Positions 1-6,105 of a DNA stretch of 6,512 bases are shown piece by piece. How positions within the stretch are numbered: position 1 is the stretch's first letter; the number at the start of each line of letters is the position of its first letter. Made by a program: the position numbers and the translations under genes. This stretch comes from Methyloprofundus sp. GTDB lineage: Bacteria; Pseudomonadota; Gammaproteobacteria; Methylococcales; Methylomonadaceae. Where the stretch lies: the NCBI GenBank assembly GCA_030636485.1, contig DAOVWV010000096.1:1-6512 (forward strand), given 5' to 3'. Under the pieces are notes generated by a model that saw nothing but the letters and a program-made list of their open reading frames with translations, made no database searches and was not told where the DNA came from.

Positions 1-2162
1 AGAATTGGCTGATAGAAGAGAATAAACATAGACTCCTCAATCGCTTGTTCAATAATATGTTTCCAGCGTAGCTGCTCAGTCAGTATGGCCTGATACTCAA
101 ATTTTGGTGAATAGATATGATAGCGTGAGCGCCCGGTTTTTTTAGCATGGTACATTGCCAAATCTGCATTTGCTAATAGTTCCTGCTGTGTTTTTCCATG
201 CTCGGGAAAAATGGCGACACCTATACTAAAGCTAATGGGGTGGGATTGTTCGTTTACTCTGTAATCAAAGGCTTTCAATGCGTGCAACAATTTTTCAGCT
301 AATTGCTCAATCCCTGTCTGTGTTGCTGCAGGAATGACTAATGCAAATTCATCACCCCCAATACGGCTTAATAGATCAGTTTCACGTGTCGCATCTTTTA
401 AAATTTGAGTGATTGACTGTAATAATTCATCGCCCGCTTGATGTCCATGGGTATCATTAATGACTTTAAACTGATCTAAGTCCAGATAAAATAACGCGAT
501 ATGCTCATTATAGCGCTTTGCGACCGATAACATGGTATCTAGCTCTTTCTGGAAGTGACGACGATTGTTTAATCCCGTTAACTGATCATGAGTTGCCATC
601 TGTACCAGTTGCTCATCAGCGAGGTACTTCTCTGTTACATCCATACCTAAGCTCAAGATGACGGCCTCCTGATCCAGGCTGGTTCTACGAAATGTCGTGT
701 GCGTCCAGTCTATATGAATAAACTGTTCCGACGTTACAGCGAGGCGACCACTATAACTGATTTCCTGCTGTTTGCTTTGAGTCCTTAACTTTCTCAGTTT
801 TTGAATGTGTTCCTTTTCGTTTGCTGGAAGTAATGCAGAAAACTTTTTGCCAATAATATCAGCAGCAGATAAGTGAATTTCTTTTAGACCTTGTTGGTTT
901 ATTGAGAGTATATATCCCAATGCATCCTGAGTAATAATAATAATGGGGGCGGTATCAATCAATTGCGTGCTAAAGTCTCTTTCTTTTTGCAATGCCGTTG
1001 TTTGCTCAAGTAACAGAGCAGTATTTGTTTCGGCTTCACTTTGAAGGTTTTCCAGTTGGTCAACAACCTGGACAGCAGTCTGTGATAATTGCTCTAGTTC
1101 ATCAACAAATAACAGTCTACGGGGTCTGTTTATTTTCCGAAATAATTGATATTGGTGCTGAACCAGGAGAGGTAAAGCCCTTGATAATTGTGCCACTCTA
1201 GCGATAGCAAAATGAATGTTGAGGATTAATACTAAAAGGGCACTTAAAAGGCCAGCTAGGCCAGTGATGACTAATGAAGAAAACTTTTTCTGTAAACGTT
1301 TATATTCTTCTGTGATATTGTTAATAATGACGTAATAAGGCGCTTGTTGTTGCTCACGAACAGAGAAGGCACGTATTTCATAATGATTATTATTTTGTTT
1401 GTAATTTAATGCCTGATCAATAAGCGACTTAAAGTGATAAGTTGAGCGAATTTCCTTCCACAGAATATTATTTCTTATAGCATGAGTGGCTGCAGAAAAT
1501 ACCGGCTCCTGTGTATCGTTAATCACACCTATATCACTATGCATTGCATTCTGATAATTTAATAAAGTATCAGATAACGACAATGAAACACTTAAAACAC
1601 CGACCATATCTGAGCCAGATAAAATGGGTGTAACAAGCTGCTGAAAACATTCTTGCTGACATACGACCAGAAACTCAGGTTGCTCCTGAGATAAAACACG
1701 AGAAATTATTTCTGTATCTTCGAGAACATCTCTCCCCCAATGATTGATAACAGTCCCTTGTTGATTATAAAAAACAATACCTTCCAAGCCCCAGATCATT
1801 TGCCAATGTAACCAGTTCTGATCAAATAATTGTATGATGGGTAAGGTTTTTTGTTCAGCTATATCTTTCTCACTCACCACTTGTTGACTAAGGCTTGTCG
1901 TTGGAAGCGCTTTCTGCTCAGGTTTTTTATGCATTAAAACAACGGACTCAACAAAGCGCTCTAAGACAAAGAAAGAGTCTTCGGTTAAAGCTCTTGCAAT
2001 ATTGATCTGGTTTTTCTGAGCCACAGTGCGGCTGCGCTCAAAATTGAGCATCGCCTCACGATATGCAAAGTAGGAATAAAGACTAAACAGAGAAATTAAA
2101 ATCACCCCAAATCCTAGTGCAAACTTCCACTTTAAACTTAAAAACCGCTTTGATCTACGCAT
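1..2162 (-). CDS. Membrane-bound PAS-GGDEF-EAL cyclic-di-GMP protein (3' end cut by window edge)
   Basis: Reading down from the ATG at 2162-2160 gives 720 uninterrupted codons to the left edge. Residues about 13-33 and 296-316 are hydrophobic membrane segments that bracket a periplasmic region of about 260 residues, the size and position of a double-Cache-type sensor. A short linker/coiled-coil follows (about 355-400), then a PAS domain (about 398-515) and a GGDEF domain (about 521-680). The active-site motif GGDEF (602-606) is intact, and the inhibitory I-site RxxD (R593, D596) lies five residues before it, so cyclase activity with product inhibition is expected. From about 697 an EAL phosphodiesterase domain begins (FYQPI at 716-720) and is lost at the edge, so its EAL motif cannot be judged. 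The gene starts 3 nt after the barrel gene's stop, with a weak CAGG ribosome site inside that gene. It is probably the output protein of a three-gene operon. The periplasmic ligand is unknown. Confidence 0.93.
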   Translation of the reverse strand, partial: MRRSKRFLSLKWKFALGFGVILISLFSLYSYFAYREAMLNFERSRTVAQKNQINIARALTEDSFFVLERFVESVVLMHKKPEQKALPTTSLSQQVVSEKDIAEQKTLPIIQLFDQNWLHWQMIWGLEGIVFYNQQGTVINHWGRDVLEDTEIISRVLSQEQPEFLVVCQQECFQQLVTPILSGSDMVGVLSVSLSLSDTLLNYQNAMHSDIGVINDTQEPVFSAATHAIRNNILWKEIRSTYHFKSLIDQALNYKQNNNHYEIRAFSVREQQQAPYYVIINNITEEYKRLQKKFSSLVITGLAGLLSALLVLILNIHFAIARVAQLSRALPLLVQHQYQLFRKINRPRRLLFVDELEQLSQTAVQVVDQLENLQSEAETNTALLLEQTTALQKERDFSTQLIDTAPIIIITQDALGYILSINQQGLKEIHLSAADIIGKKFSALLPANEKEHIQKLRKLRTQSKQQEISYSGRLAVTSEQFIHIDWTHTTFRRTSLDQEAVILSLGMDVTEKYLADEQLVQMATHDQLTGLNNRRHFQKELDTMLSVAKRYNEHIALFYLDLDQFKVINDTHGHQAGDELLQSITQILKDATRETDLLSRIGGDEFALVIPAATQTGIEQLAEKLLHALKAFDYRVNEQSHPISFSIGVAIFPEHGKTQQELLANADLAMYHAKKTGRSRYHIYSPKFEYQAILTEQLRWKHIIEQAIEESMFILFYQPI

Positions 2163-2165
2163 TAT

Positions 2166-3440
2166 TTAAAACCTGAAGCCAACTTGCAGAGCGTAGATAT
2201 TCCAATCTAGAGCCACATTGAGAGTGTCGGGGTTATCTGCGATACTTAACATGGAAGCACCATGCACACGATGATATTCAGCACGAATCATCCAGGTGGG
2301 GGTAATATCCCAGCGTAAACCAACAACCCAATCTTGAGTAAATGTCAAATGCGCTGGCAGCCCAGTAAGCTGGTTAAATTGCTGGCCTTTTCTATCATCA
2401 ATATCTTGTACCGACGAATCGTAACGTACATTGAACTCTAAATTATCCAAAATTCGGTAACCAGCTTGAATGTACCAGTGTTCACTAATTGCAAATCTAT
2501 CAGGTCTACCCTCGATTCCTATAAATTCATTCCACTGTATATTATATTCCCCAGTCAAACTAAACTTCTCACCATTATATTGTGCTGAAAATACGAGAGG
2601 ATAAATATGTATTTTTAAATTTGAATAGGGGTCATAAGTTTCTCCATTTTGGTATTTTAAATGCAGATCGGCATAGCTAATTGCAAAGATATACTCACCG
2701 CCTAGTATTTCATAACTTAATTGTGTAAAAAGGCTGGGGTCAGACTCTAAGTTTCCAGATATTGTAGGGTCATTCGTTATTGCTATGAGTAACTCATTAT
2801 GTTGGTCATGAATATAGCCATAGTTAAACTTAAATGAAAAATCACCTATCGCTGCATTATAATCAGCATAAAGCTGTCCACCATCCATAGCTAATAACAT
2901 GCCCCTAGAACGATCGAAATAAAGCAAGGGAAGAAAAATGGTCGGATGGGTAAAAGCCACATCACGTGTTTCATTGTATAAACCCCAAGGGTTTTTTATG
3001 CGTCCAGCCCGAATACCGATACGTGTATCAGAAAGGTTTAAAACAGTTAAATCAACAAAGGCAAAATCCAACGTGACCTCTCCCGCAGAACCTGTACTTT
3101 CGCCGGCTCTTCGATACAAACCTTGTGCGGCAAAACTTAAGTTATTGAGTGCATGATAGGATATATTTAGTCCCAGTTCTGTTAATCCTGCTGAAACACT
3201 ATTTTTACTTTTTCCATAAACATTATTCCCTGTTGAATGAAACAAGCCTTGACTAAAAAAACCATGGAATTGAATATCATCCTCCCAGGTTTTTTTAAGT
3301 GCAGACCAATTAAAAGTCTCTTGCTGTAATTCTACATCGCTCGTTGTATCAACTTGCTGAGCATTGACGGAAAAAGAAAGCGCACATAGGGTAAGGGTAT
3401 GAACTAAGTTATTGAACATTAAAAAAAATAATTTTTTCAT
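2166..3440 (-). CDS. Outer-membrane beta-barrel (porin-like) protein
   Basis: This encodes 424 residues. An N-terminal signal peptide (MKKLFF... to about A27, with cleavage before QQVD) precedes a long stretch of alternating polar and hydrophobic/aromatic residues typical of beta-barrel strands. The protein ends in ...VGFRF, the terminal-Phe outer-membrane assembly signal. I do not recognise a named porin family, so channel function and substrate are open. The start is set at ATG 3440-3438 because a textbook AGGAGG sits 7 nt upstream; an in-frame TTG six bases earlier (3446) overlaps the spacer and is unlikely. The first 32 nt overlap the end of the PstS-like gene, suggesting translational coupling, and the GGDEF/EAL gene starts 3 nt after its stop. 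A degenerate relative of its C-terminus lies at 3996-4064. The barrel could admit or sense a solute for the downstream cyclic-di-GMP protein, but that is inference from gene order. Confidence 0.88.
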   Translation of the reverse strand: MKKLFFLMFNNLVHTLTLCALSFSVNAQQVDTTSDVELQQETFNWSALKKTWEDDIQFHGFFSQGLFHSTGNNVYGKSKNSVSAGLTELGLNISYHALNNLSFAAQGLYRRAGESTGSAGEVTLDFAFVDLTVLNLSDTRIGIRAGRIKNPWGLYNETRDVAFTHPTIFLPLLYFDRSRGMLLAMDGGQLYADYNAAIGDFSFKFNYGYIHDQHNELLIAITNDPTISGNLESDPSLFTQLSYEILGGEYIFAISYADLHLKYQNGETYDPYSNLKIHIYPLVFSAQYNGEKFSLTGEYNIQWNEFIGIEGRPDRFAISEHWYIQAGYRILDNLEFNVRYDSSVQDIDDRKGQQFNQLTGLPAHLTFTQDWVVGLRWDITPTWMIRAEYHRVHGASMLSIADNPDTLNVALDWNIYALQVGFRF

Positions 3441-3873
3441 CTTCAACCCTCCTGTCTATATAGCCAATAGAATACTTCGTATGTTTGATTTTTTCTAGCA
3501 TTTCAGCGACAGAATCAACCGTTACCGGTGGTTGTCCCGTTCCTGTATAGGTCATCCTGTTCCAGGTTCTACGTAATTGGTGAGGGAGCATCTTGAGCTT
3601 TTGTTTAGCAAATGCTTTATGTACAACATTATTATCAGGCAGAACAAAAACTCGAATTTTTTTACCATTTGTCCAATAACGGGTACGCATAATGAAAATT
3701 GAGCGTAAATTCTTAAGCCCCTGAGTCAGCTCTTTGCTGTTGGTGGTATTCATTATAACTTCCACTGCTTGTGCAGTAGGAAGCACACAAATGCTTAAAA
3801 CAATGCATAATAAGCATTGTCGCATTTTGGTAAACAAAAAAAATATAAAGTCCACATGATACTTGTGGGGCAT
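3409..3873 (-). CDS. Small PstS-like (phosphate-binding-protein-like) periplasmic protein
   Basis: This encodes 154 residues. A signal peptide ends near A36 (...LPTAQA), leaving a mature protein of about 118 residues. The part FAKQKLKMLPHQLRR...W..M.YTGTGQPP (about 88-116), followed by a segment ending IGYI (about 136-139), matches my memory of small proteins annotated as phosphate ABC transporter substrate-binding-like. These are much shorter than true PstS (about 320-350 residues), so it corresponds to one lobe at most and no transporter genes are nearby. The ATG at 3873 is chosen because AGGGA lies about 6 nt upstream. A second ATG at 3825 would give a more ordinary 20-residue signal peptide but has no visible ribosome site. 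It is the first gene of the minus-strand operon and overlaps the barrel gene by 32 nt. A role as a periplasmic ligand or signal partner for the GGDEF/EAL protein is plausible but unproven. Confidence 0.8.
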   Translation of the reverse strand: MPHKYHVDFIFFLFTKMRQCLLCIVLSICVLPTAQAVEVIMNTTNSKELTQGLKNLRSIFIMRTRYWTNGKKIRVFVLPDNNVVHKAFAKQKLKMLPHQLRRTWNRMTYTGTGQPPVTVDSVAEMLEKIKHTKYSIGYIDRRVEDEKIIFFNVQ

Positions 3874-3933
3874 AAATATCCCTAAATTAAATTACAAAAC
3901 ATGAGCAGTCTGCTATGTCCGCATCCGCGCGAA

Positions 3934-3939
3934 AGTATA
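3934..3939 (-). promoter_or_regulatory. Probable -10 element of the PstS-like/barrel/GGDEF operon
   Basis: On the minus strand TATACT (5 of 6 matches to TATAAT) lies about 60 nt before the ATG at 3873. The -35 region at 17-nt spacing (TTCGTA) is poor, so an activator may be needed or the call may be wrong. The transcription start would be near 3927. Confidence 0.35.
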
Positions 3940-3995
3940 ACTCATTTTACTCAAACTACGAAAAATACAGCCAATCATAGGGGCTTTCAAGCAAC

Positions 3996-4064
3996 TTAAA
4001 ACCTATACGCAAGCTGCAAAGCATAAATATTCCAGTGCTTAGTGACATTTTCTAGAGTATGATT
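3996..4064 (-). pseudogene. C-terminal relic of a second outer-membrane barrel gene
   Basis: Read on the minus strand, this gives 22 codons and a TAA whose translation ends WNIYALQLAYRF, against WNIYALQVGFRF at the end of the intact barrel protein (2166-3440). Over the last 13 codons, stop included, I count 30 of 39 identical bases. Most differences in the conserved codons are third-position, and residues before the Trp also align (HTLENV against DTLNV). Weaker similarity may extend to about 4090, but an in-frame stop lies just beyond and no signal peptide, start or other barrel strands are visible upstream. It therefore looks like the surviving 3' tip of a diverged homologue whose body was deleted. 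The first intact operon gene begins about 120 nt further on in the same direction. The match is short, but being anchored at the stop codon makes chance unlikely. Confidence 0.72.
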
Positions 4065-4158
4065 TATTTGATAAATAAGATTGAATAAGGAGCAGGAATT
4101 ATTAAATTATCGTAATATTAGCAGTTAAAGAAACAAAACGTAAGCGTTTATCCTAATT

Positions 4159-4164
4159 TATAAG
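4159..4164 (+). promoter_or_regulatory. Weak -10 candidate for the small secreted-protein gene
   Basis: TATAAG (5 of 6 to TATAAT) lies about 57 nt before the ATG at 4221. No good -35 hexamer is seen 16-18 nt upstream. If real, transcription would start near 4171, downstream of the alternative ATG at 4167, which supports the start at 4221. Confidence 0.25.
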
Positions 4165-4220
4165 ACATGTTAAATGTATTGGGGTTTGGTGATATTTTTT
4201 TAGGAGGAGATTATTTTATT

Positions 4221-4559
4221 ATGTATTCTACATTTAAGCAGTACAGTATTGGGCGATACATTTTTATTATTTTAATGGCCTTTATGACGACCTTTCCTAT
4301 TTTAGCCGATGAGGGTAATAACCGCTATCAGGCCGTTGTGTTGATGGAAGGAGGCCAGGGTAACCAGTTTGGGAAATTGCTGCCAAAGGTTTTTATTATT
4401 GATTCGAAAGAGGGGCATATGTGGATTCTGGATCACAATACCAAGCTTCAGAGTCCTATAAAGGGCAATTTTGCGCTGGGTTCCGTTCTGACTTATCAGG
4501 GGCGAGTGCGGCCTGGTAAGAAAATGGGGGAAGTCATTGAGCAGGCAGAAAGCTGGTGA
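4221..4559 (+). CDS. Small secreted/periplasmic protein of unknown function
   Basis: This encodes 112 residues from ATG 4221. A basic N-terminus and hydrophobic core (about 12-28) end in FPILA before DEG, a convincing signal peptide cleaved near A29. The mature part of about 83 residues contains alternating hydrophobic strands (QAVVLME, KVFIIDS, GHMWILD, GSVLTYQGRV) and a basic RPGKKMGEV segment near the C-terminus, consistent with a small all-beta fold. I recognise no family, and there are no cysteines or obvious catalytic motif. AGGAGGAGA at 4202-4210 supports this start with a rather long 10-nt spacer; an upstream in-frame ATG at 4167 lacks a ribosome site and would disrupt the signal peptide. 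It appears to be transcribed alone, divergent from the GGDEF/EAL operon and separated from the oxidoreductase genes by a terminator. Confidence is for being a real exported protein, not for any function. Confidence 0.75.
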   Translation: MYSTFKQYSIGRYIFIILMAFMTTFPILADEGNNRYQAVVLMEGGQGNQFGKLLPKVFIIDSKEGHMWILDHNTKLQSPIKGNFALGSVLTYQGRVRPGKKMGEVIEQAESW

Positions 4560-4603
4560 TGCTTTATAATTAATTCTGCCTACAGAAATGAATTTGAGGG
4601 TAA

Positions 4604-4617
4604 TTGATGCATATCAT
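4604..4617 (+). promoter_or_regulatory. FNR/ANR-like binding site
   Basis: TTGATGCATATCAT matches the FNR/ANR consensus TTGAT-N4-ATCAA at 9 of 10 defined positions. Its centre (4610.5) is exactly -41.5 from the predicted start of the adjacent promoter (about 4652), the classical position for activation by FNR-type regulators. The Pseudomonas hcnABC genes, relatives of two genes downstream here, are ANR-controlled, which adds some support. Confidence 0.5.
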
Positions 4618-4645
4618 TGACATAAAAATGAGTCGATATTAACAT
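4617..4645 (+). promoter_or_regulatory. Sigma-70-type promoter upstream of terminator and oxidoreductase genes
   Basis: A perfect -35 TTGACA (4617-4622), a 17-nt spacer and TAACAT (4640-4645, 4 of 6 to TATAAT) form a good sigma-70 pattern. The predicted transcription start is near 4652, 100 nt before the next gene. The -35 adjoins the FNR-like box, and an intrinsic terminator begins about 30 nt downstream of the start. Confidence 0.5.
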
Positions 4646-4651
4646 TTTAAA

Positions 4652-4707
4652 AATTTCACTATGTTTCTTCAAAATATGATAACCCGCAAGTTTATGGCGG
4701 GTTTTTT
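4652..4707 (+). ncRNA. Possible small RNA or attenuator leader
   Basis: The stretch between the predicted start and the end of the intrinsic terminator would yield an RNA of about 56 nt. It has an AU-rich single-stranded 5' part with a pyrimidine patch (TTTCTTC, about 4660-4667) and a 3' hairpin with a U tail, a layout common in Hfq-dependent small RNAs. Alternatively this is a leader in which the terminator attenuates the oxidoreductase operon; I found no convincing antiterminator pairing. It could also be coincidental overlap of a promoter with the terminator of the upstream gene. Confidence 0.3.
4681..4707 (+). terminator. Rho-independent terminator
   Basis: Stem AACCCGC (4681-4687) pairs perfectly with GCGGGTT (4697-4703) across a 9-nt loop. 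The T run continues from the stem to 4707. No T run lies on the opposite side, so it acts on plus-strand transcripts. It lies 120 nt after the secreted-protein gene and 45 nt before the next gene, and so can end transcripts from either the upstream gene or the promoter at 4617-4645. Confidence 0.85.
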
Positions 4708-4751
4708 GTGGGCGCTCTATTTTACTAAATAACACCTATCTGGAAATAACA

Positions 4752-5810
4752 ATGGCTTCACACCGTGTTGGTTTTACCTATCTTTCTCAGGAAGATTTAT
4801 TAGATGCAGGTTGTTTTGACCTGCGTATGGCAATTGAAGTGGCTGAAAAAGCCATGCTAAATTTTGAAGATCAGCGCATCATGTTTCCCGAAAAAGTGGT
4901 GCAGATTTTTGATCCGGTCAGTCAGGATCGTATCAACTGTTTACCCGCTACCTTATTGGATGAAAAAATTTGCGGTGCAAAATGGGTGTCCGTTTTTCCG
5001 CGTAATCCTAAGCGTTATGATGTACAGAATCTCTCGGCTATTTTTATCTTGTCGGAAATTGAAAAGGGTTTTCCTGTCGCGGTCATGGAAGGAACGCTGG
5101 CTTCAAATATGCGCGTTGCTGCAATAGGTGCGATTGCTGCAAAACATCTGGCACGTAAAGACAGCCATAGCATTGGGTTTATCGGTGCAGGCGAGCAGGC
5201 AAAAATGCATTTATTGGCAATGAAGGTTGTTCGCCCTAGCCTAAAAGAATGCCGGGTTGCTGCTAAAACGGTACAGGAAGAACAGCAGTTTATTGACGAG
5301 TTATCACCGTTGGTGCCTGATATAACCTTTATTAAAGCCAATACTGTGGCGCGTGATGCAATGTTAGGTGCTGATATTCTGGTAACGGCAACCAGTGCTC
5401 AGGCACCTTTGCTTAAAGCTGAATGGATGAAGGCAGGGGCTTTTTATAGTCATATCGGTGGCTGGGAAGATGAATATGCAGTTGCCCAGCAGTGCGATAA
5501 AATTGTGTGTGATGATTGGGATACAGTAACACACCGTACCCAGACATTGAGCCGTATGTATAAAGAAGGGCTGTTATCGCATAATGATATTCATGCTGAT
5601 TTGCATGAACTCGTCTCTGGGCAAAAACCAGGACGTGAAGCAGATGATGAGCGTACCTATTTTAATGCTGTGGGGCTGTCTTATGTTGATGTTTCATTGG
5701 CACAAGCAATGTTTAAGCGTGCAGAATCATCACATATTGGTTTAAAACTGGATCTACAGCAAAGTATGGTCTTTGAACATCATGATATTATCAGCAAAAT
5801 CAGGCTATAA
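4752..5810 (+). CDS. Ornithine cyclodeaminase/mu-crystallin-family protein, probably an oxidoreductase component
   Basis: This encodes 352 residues, the usual length for the family. The Rossmann motif GAGEQA (145-150) marks the NAD(P)-binding domain. Family landmarks include GAKWVSVFP (75-83, with the substrate-site Lys region), VAVMEGT (109-115) and R121 in NMRVAAIGA. In true ornithine cyclodeaminase the catalytic Asp lies in a GGD-type motif after the Rossmann core. Here the aligned segment is IGGWEDEY (235-242), with Trp at that place, so cyclodeaminase activity is doubtful. The C-terminal part (VTHRTQTLSRMYKEG, 258-272, and RTYFNAVGLSYVDVSLA, 301-317) resembles relatives that I recall being named tyramine oxidase subunit B; that name is from memory and substrate is uncertain. 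A [2Fe-2S] protein gene starts 1 nt after its stop and an HcnB-like gene follows, which supports a shared oxidoreductase pathway. GGAAA is a modest ribosome site just upstream. Confidence 0.88.
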   Translation: MASHRVGFTYLSQEDLLDAGCFDLRMAIEVAEKAMLNFEDQRIMFPEKVVQIFDPVSQDRINCLPATLLDEKICGAKWVSVFPRNPKRYDVQNLSAIFILSEIEKGFPVAVMEGTLASNMRVAAIGAIAAKHLARKDSHSIGFIGAGEQAKMHLLAMKVVRPSLKECRVAAKTVQEEQQFIDELSPLVPDITFIKANTVARDAMLGADILVTATSAQAPLLKAEWMKAGAFYSHIGGWEDEYAVAQQCDKIVCDDWDTVTHRTQTLSRMYKEGLLSHNDIHADLHELVSGQKPGREADDERTYFNAVGLSYVDVSLAQAMFKRAESSHIGLKLDLQQSMVFEHHDIISKIRL

Positions 5811-5811
5811 C

Positions 5812-6105
5812 ATGTTTAAACAACTCCCGAATGACGACGCTGAAAAAGTTGAAGTTATTTTGAATCAGCAGAAAATTCTGGTACCACTCGGTACCACTGT
5901 CGCAGCGATGGCTTTAGCCAATGGTTTACGTAGCACTCGAACAACAGCAGTATCAGGTGCTAAACGCGCTCCCTTTTGTATGATGGGGGTATGCTATGAC
6001 TGTCTGATGGTCATTGATGGTAAAGCCAACCAGCGTGCCTGTGCAACTTATGTTAGTAAGGGTATGCAGGTGGAAACGCAGCAGGGCGTGGGAGAGGCAT
6101 TGTGA
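5812..6105 (+). CDS. HcnA-like [2Fe-2S] ferredoxin-type subunit
   Basis: This encodes 97 residues, the typical size of the small iron-sulfur subunit of HcnABC-type and related amino-acid/opine dehydrogenases. The cluster ligands are visible as C56-x4-C61-x2-C64-x12-C77 in a Fer2_4-type fold, preceded by beta strands (VEVILNQQKILVPLG, 13-27). It should pass electrons between the FAD subunits. The start is placed at ATG 5812 because AGG lies 7 nt upstream and this is 1 nt after the previous stop; an in-frame ATG at 5773 would add 13 residues overlapping the upstream gene and unlike the family. Its stop overlaps the next start (GTGA, 6102-6105), a sign of coupled translation and of a stoichiometric complex with the HcnB-like protein. 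Confidence 0.9.
   Translation: MFKQLPNDDAEKVEVILNQQKILVPLGTTVAAMALANGLRSTRTTAVSGAKRAPFCMMGVCYDCLMVIDGKANQRACATYVSKGMQVETQQGVGEAL

Larger units (their letters stand above)
3874..4220. other. 347-nt intergenic region between divergent genes
   Basis: This stretch separates the minus-strand operon from the plus-strand secreted-protein gene and holds no intact gene. It contains the likely operon promoter (minus), a relic of a barrel-gene 3' end (minus, about 3996-4064) and a weak plus-strand promoter candidate near 4159-4164. I see no RNA gene, terminator or mobile-element end in it. A plus-strand reading could begin at an ATG at 4167, but the ribosome site favours 4221. Confidence 0.6.

Noticed and set aside
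992..1201. Plus-strand open frame of 69 codons
   Set aside because: It lies antisense inside the linker/PAS part of the GGDEF/EAL gene, has no protein-like composition or clear ribosome site, and is a shadow.
2938..3156. Plus-strand open frame of 72 codons
   Set aside because: Antisense to the barrel gene, which has a signal peptide, strand pattern and terminal Phe; nothing supports the opposite frame.
3800..3820. Inverted repeat with 7-bp arms (ACAATGC / GCATTGT) near the start of the PstS-like gene
   Set aside because: It falls in signal-peptide codons (QCLLCIV) and is explained by coding repetition; no T run and no regulatory context.
3904..3914. Small palindrome AGCAG-T-CTGCT in the operon's 5' leader
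   Set aside because: Too short to separate from chance and matches no operator I recognise.
4136..4149. Inverted repeat AAACG-TAAG-CGTTT upstream of the small secreted-protein gene
   Set aside because: Only 5-bp arms in AT-rich DNA, with no known operator match.
5015..5341. Minus-strand open frame of 108 codons (also the plus-strand frame at 4864-5127)
   Set aside because: Both overlap the well-recognised cyclodeaminase-family gene in other frames.
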